Source: Melanocharis versteri
Taxonomy: Eukaryota; Chordata; Aves; Passeriformes; Melanocharitidae
DNA length: 64,000 bases
Reading direction: 5' to 3'
Assembly: GCA_013397845.1 (NCBI GenBank)
Contig: VZTG01009291.1
Coordinates: forward strand, 221,376 to 285,375
Position numbers and translations under genes: made by a program. The notes beneath the pieces were generated by a model that had not been told where the DNA came from, did not search any database, and was given only the letters and a program-made list of their open reading frames with translations. Positions 63,959 through 64,000 of this stretch are shown here, piece after piece (position 1 is the first letter of the stretch; the number at the start of each line of letters is the position of its first letter).

Positions 63959-64000
63959 CTGAAAGGAAAATACAGAACCAGTTATCACTGCCTTACCTCT

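Overview
This is vertebrate nuclear DNA, most likely from a bird. It shows interrupted genes with canonical GT-AG introns, long AT-rich introns, one recognisable CR1 LINE 3' end of the kind typical of bird and reptile genomes, and a CpG island. No bacterial operon, CRISPR array or phage-like block was seen. The species cannot be named from the sequence.

Two protein-coding genes converge tail to tail. On the + strand, positions 230-53425 carry the last eight coding exons of GNAL, the olfactory/striatal stimulatory G-protein alpha subunit (G-alpha-olf). Together they encode the C-terminal 250 residues and the stop codon. Every exon junction was followed base by base and keeps one open frame. 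The first of these exons is separated from the second by an intron of about 42 kb (328-42355), which fills two thirds of the window. On the - strand, positions 63958-56857 carry the last eight coding exons of MPPE1 (PGAP5), a membrane metallophosphoesterase that remodels GPI anchors. They encode 306 C-terminal residues and the stop. The MPPE1 N-terminus lies beyond the right edge and the GNAL N-terminus beyond the left edge. The same convergent GNAL-MPPE1 order is known on human chromosome 18p11, which supports both assignments.

Layout: 1-229 end of a GNAL intron; 230-327 GNAL exon; 328-42355 giant intron, holding a CR1 remnant (25154-25375), a GT-rich tract (22971-23040), several short inverted repeats and a GC-rich CpG island (about 36340-37390) with no recognisable gene; 42356-53425 seven closely spaced GNAL exons, with a MIR-like relic at 43364-43445 and a 49-base T run at 47018-47066; 53426 to about 55020 GNAL 3'UTR with a 37-N assembly gap; about 55020-56856 the region where both 3'UTRs may meet or overlap; 56857-63958 MPPE1 exons and introns.

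Functionally, GNAL transduces D1, A2A and odorant receptor signals to adenylyl cyclase, and MPPE1 acts on GPI-anchored proteins at ER exit sites. The two are neighbours without an obvious shared pathway. No previously undescribed system was found. The most interesting unexplained element is the intronic CpG island, a candidate internal promoter.
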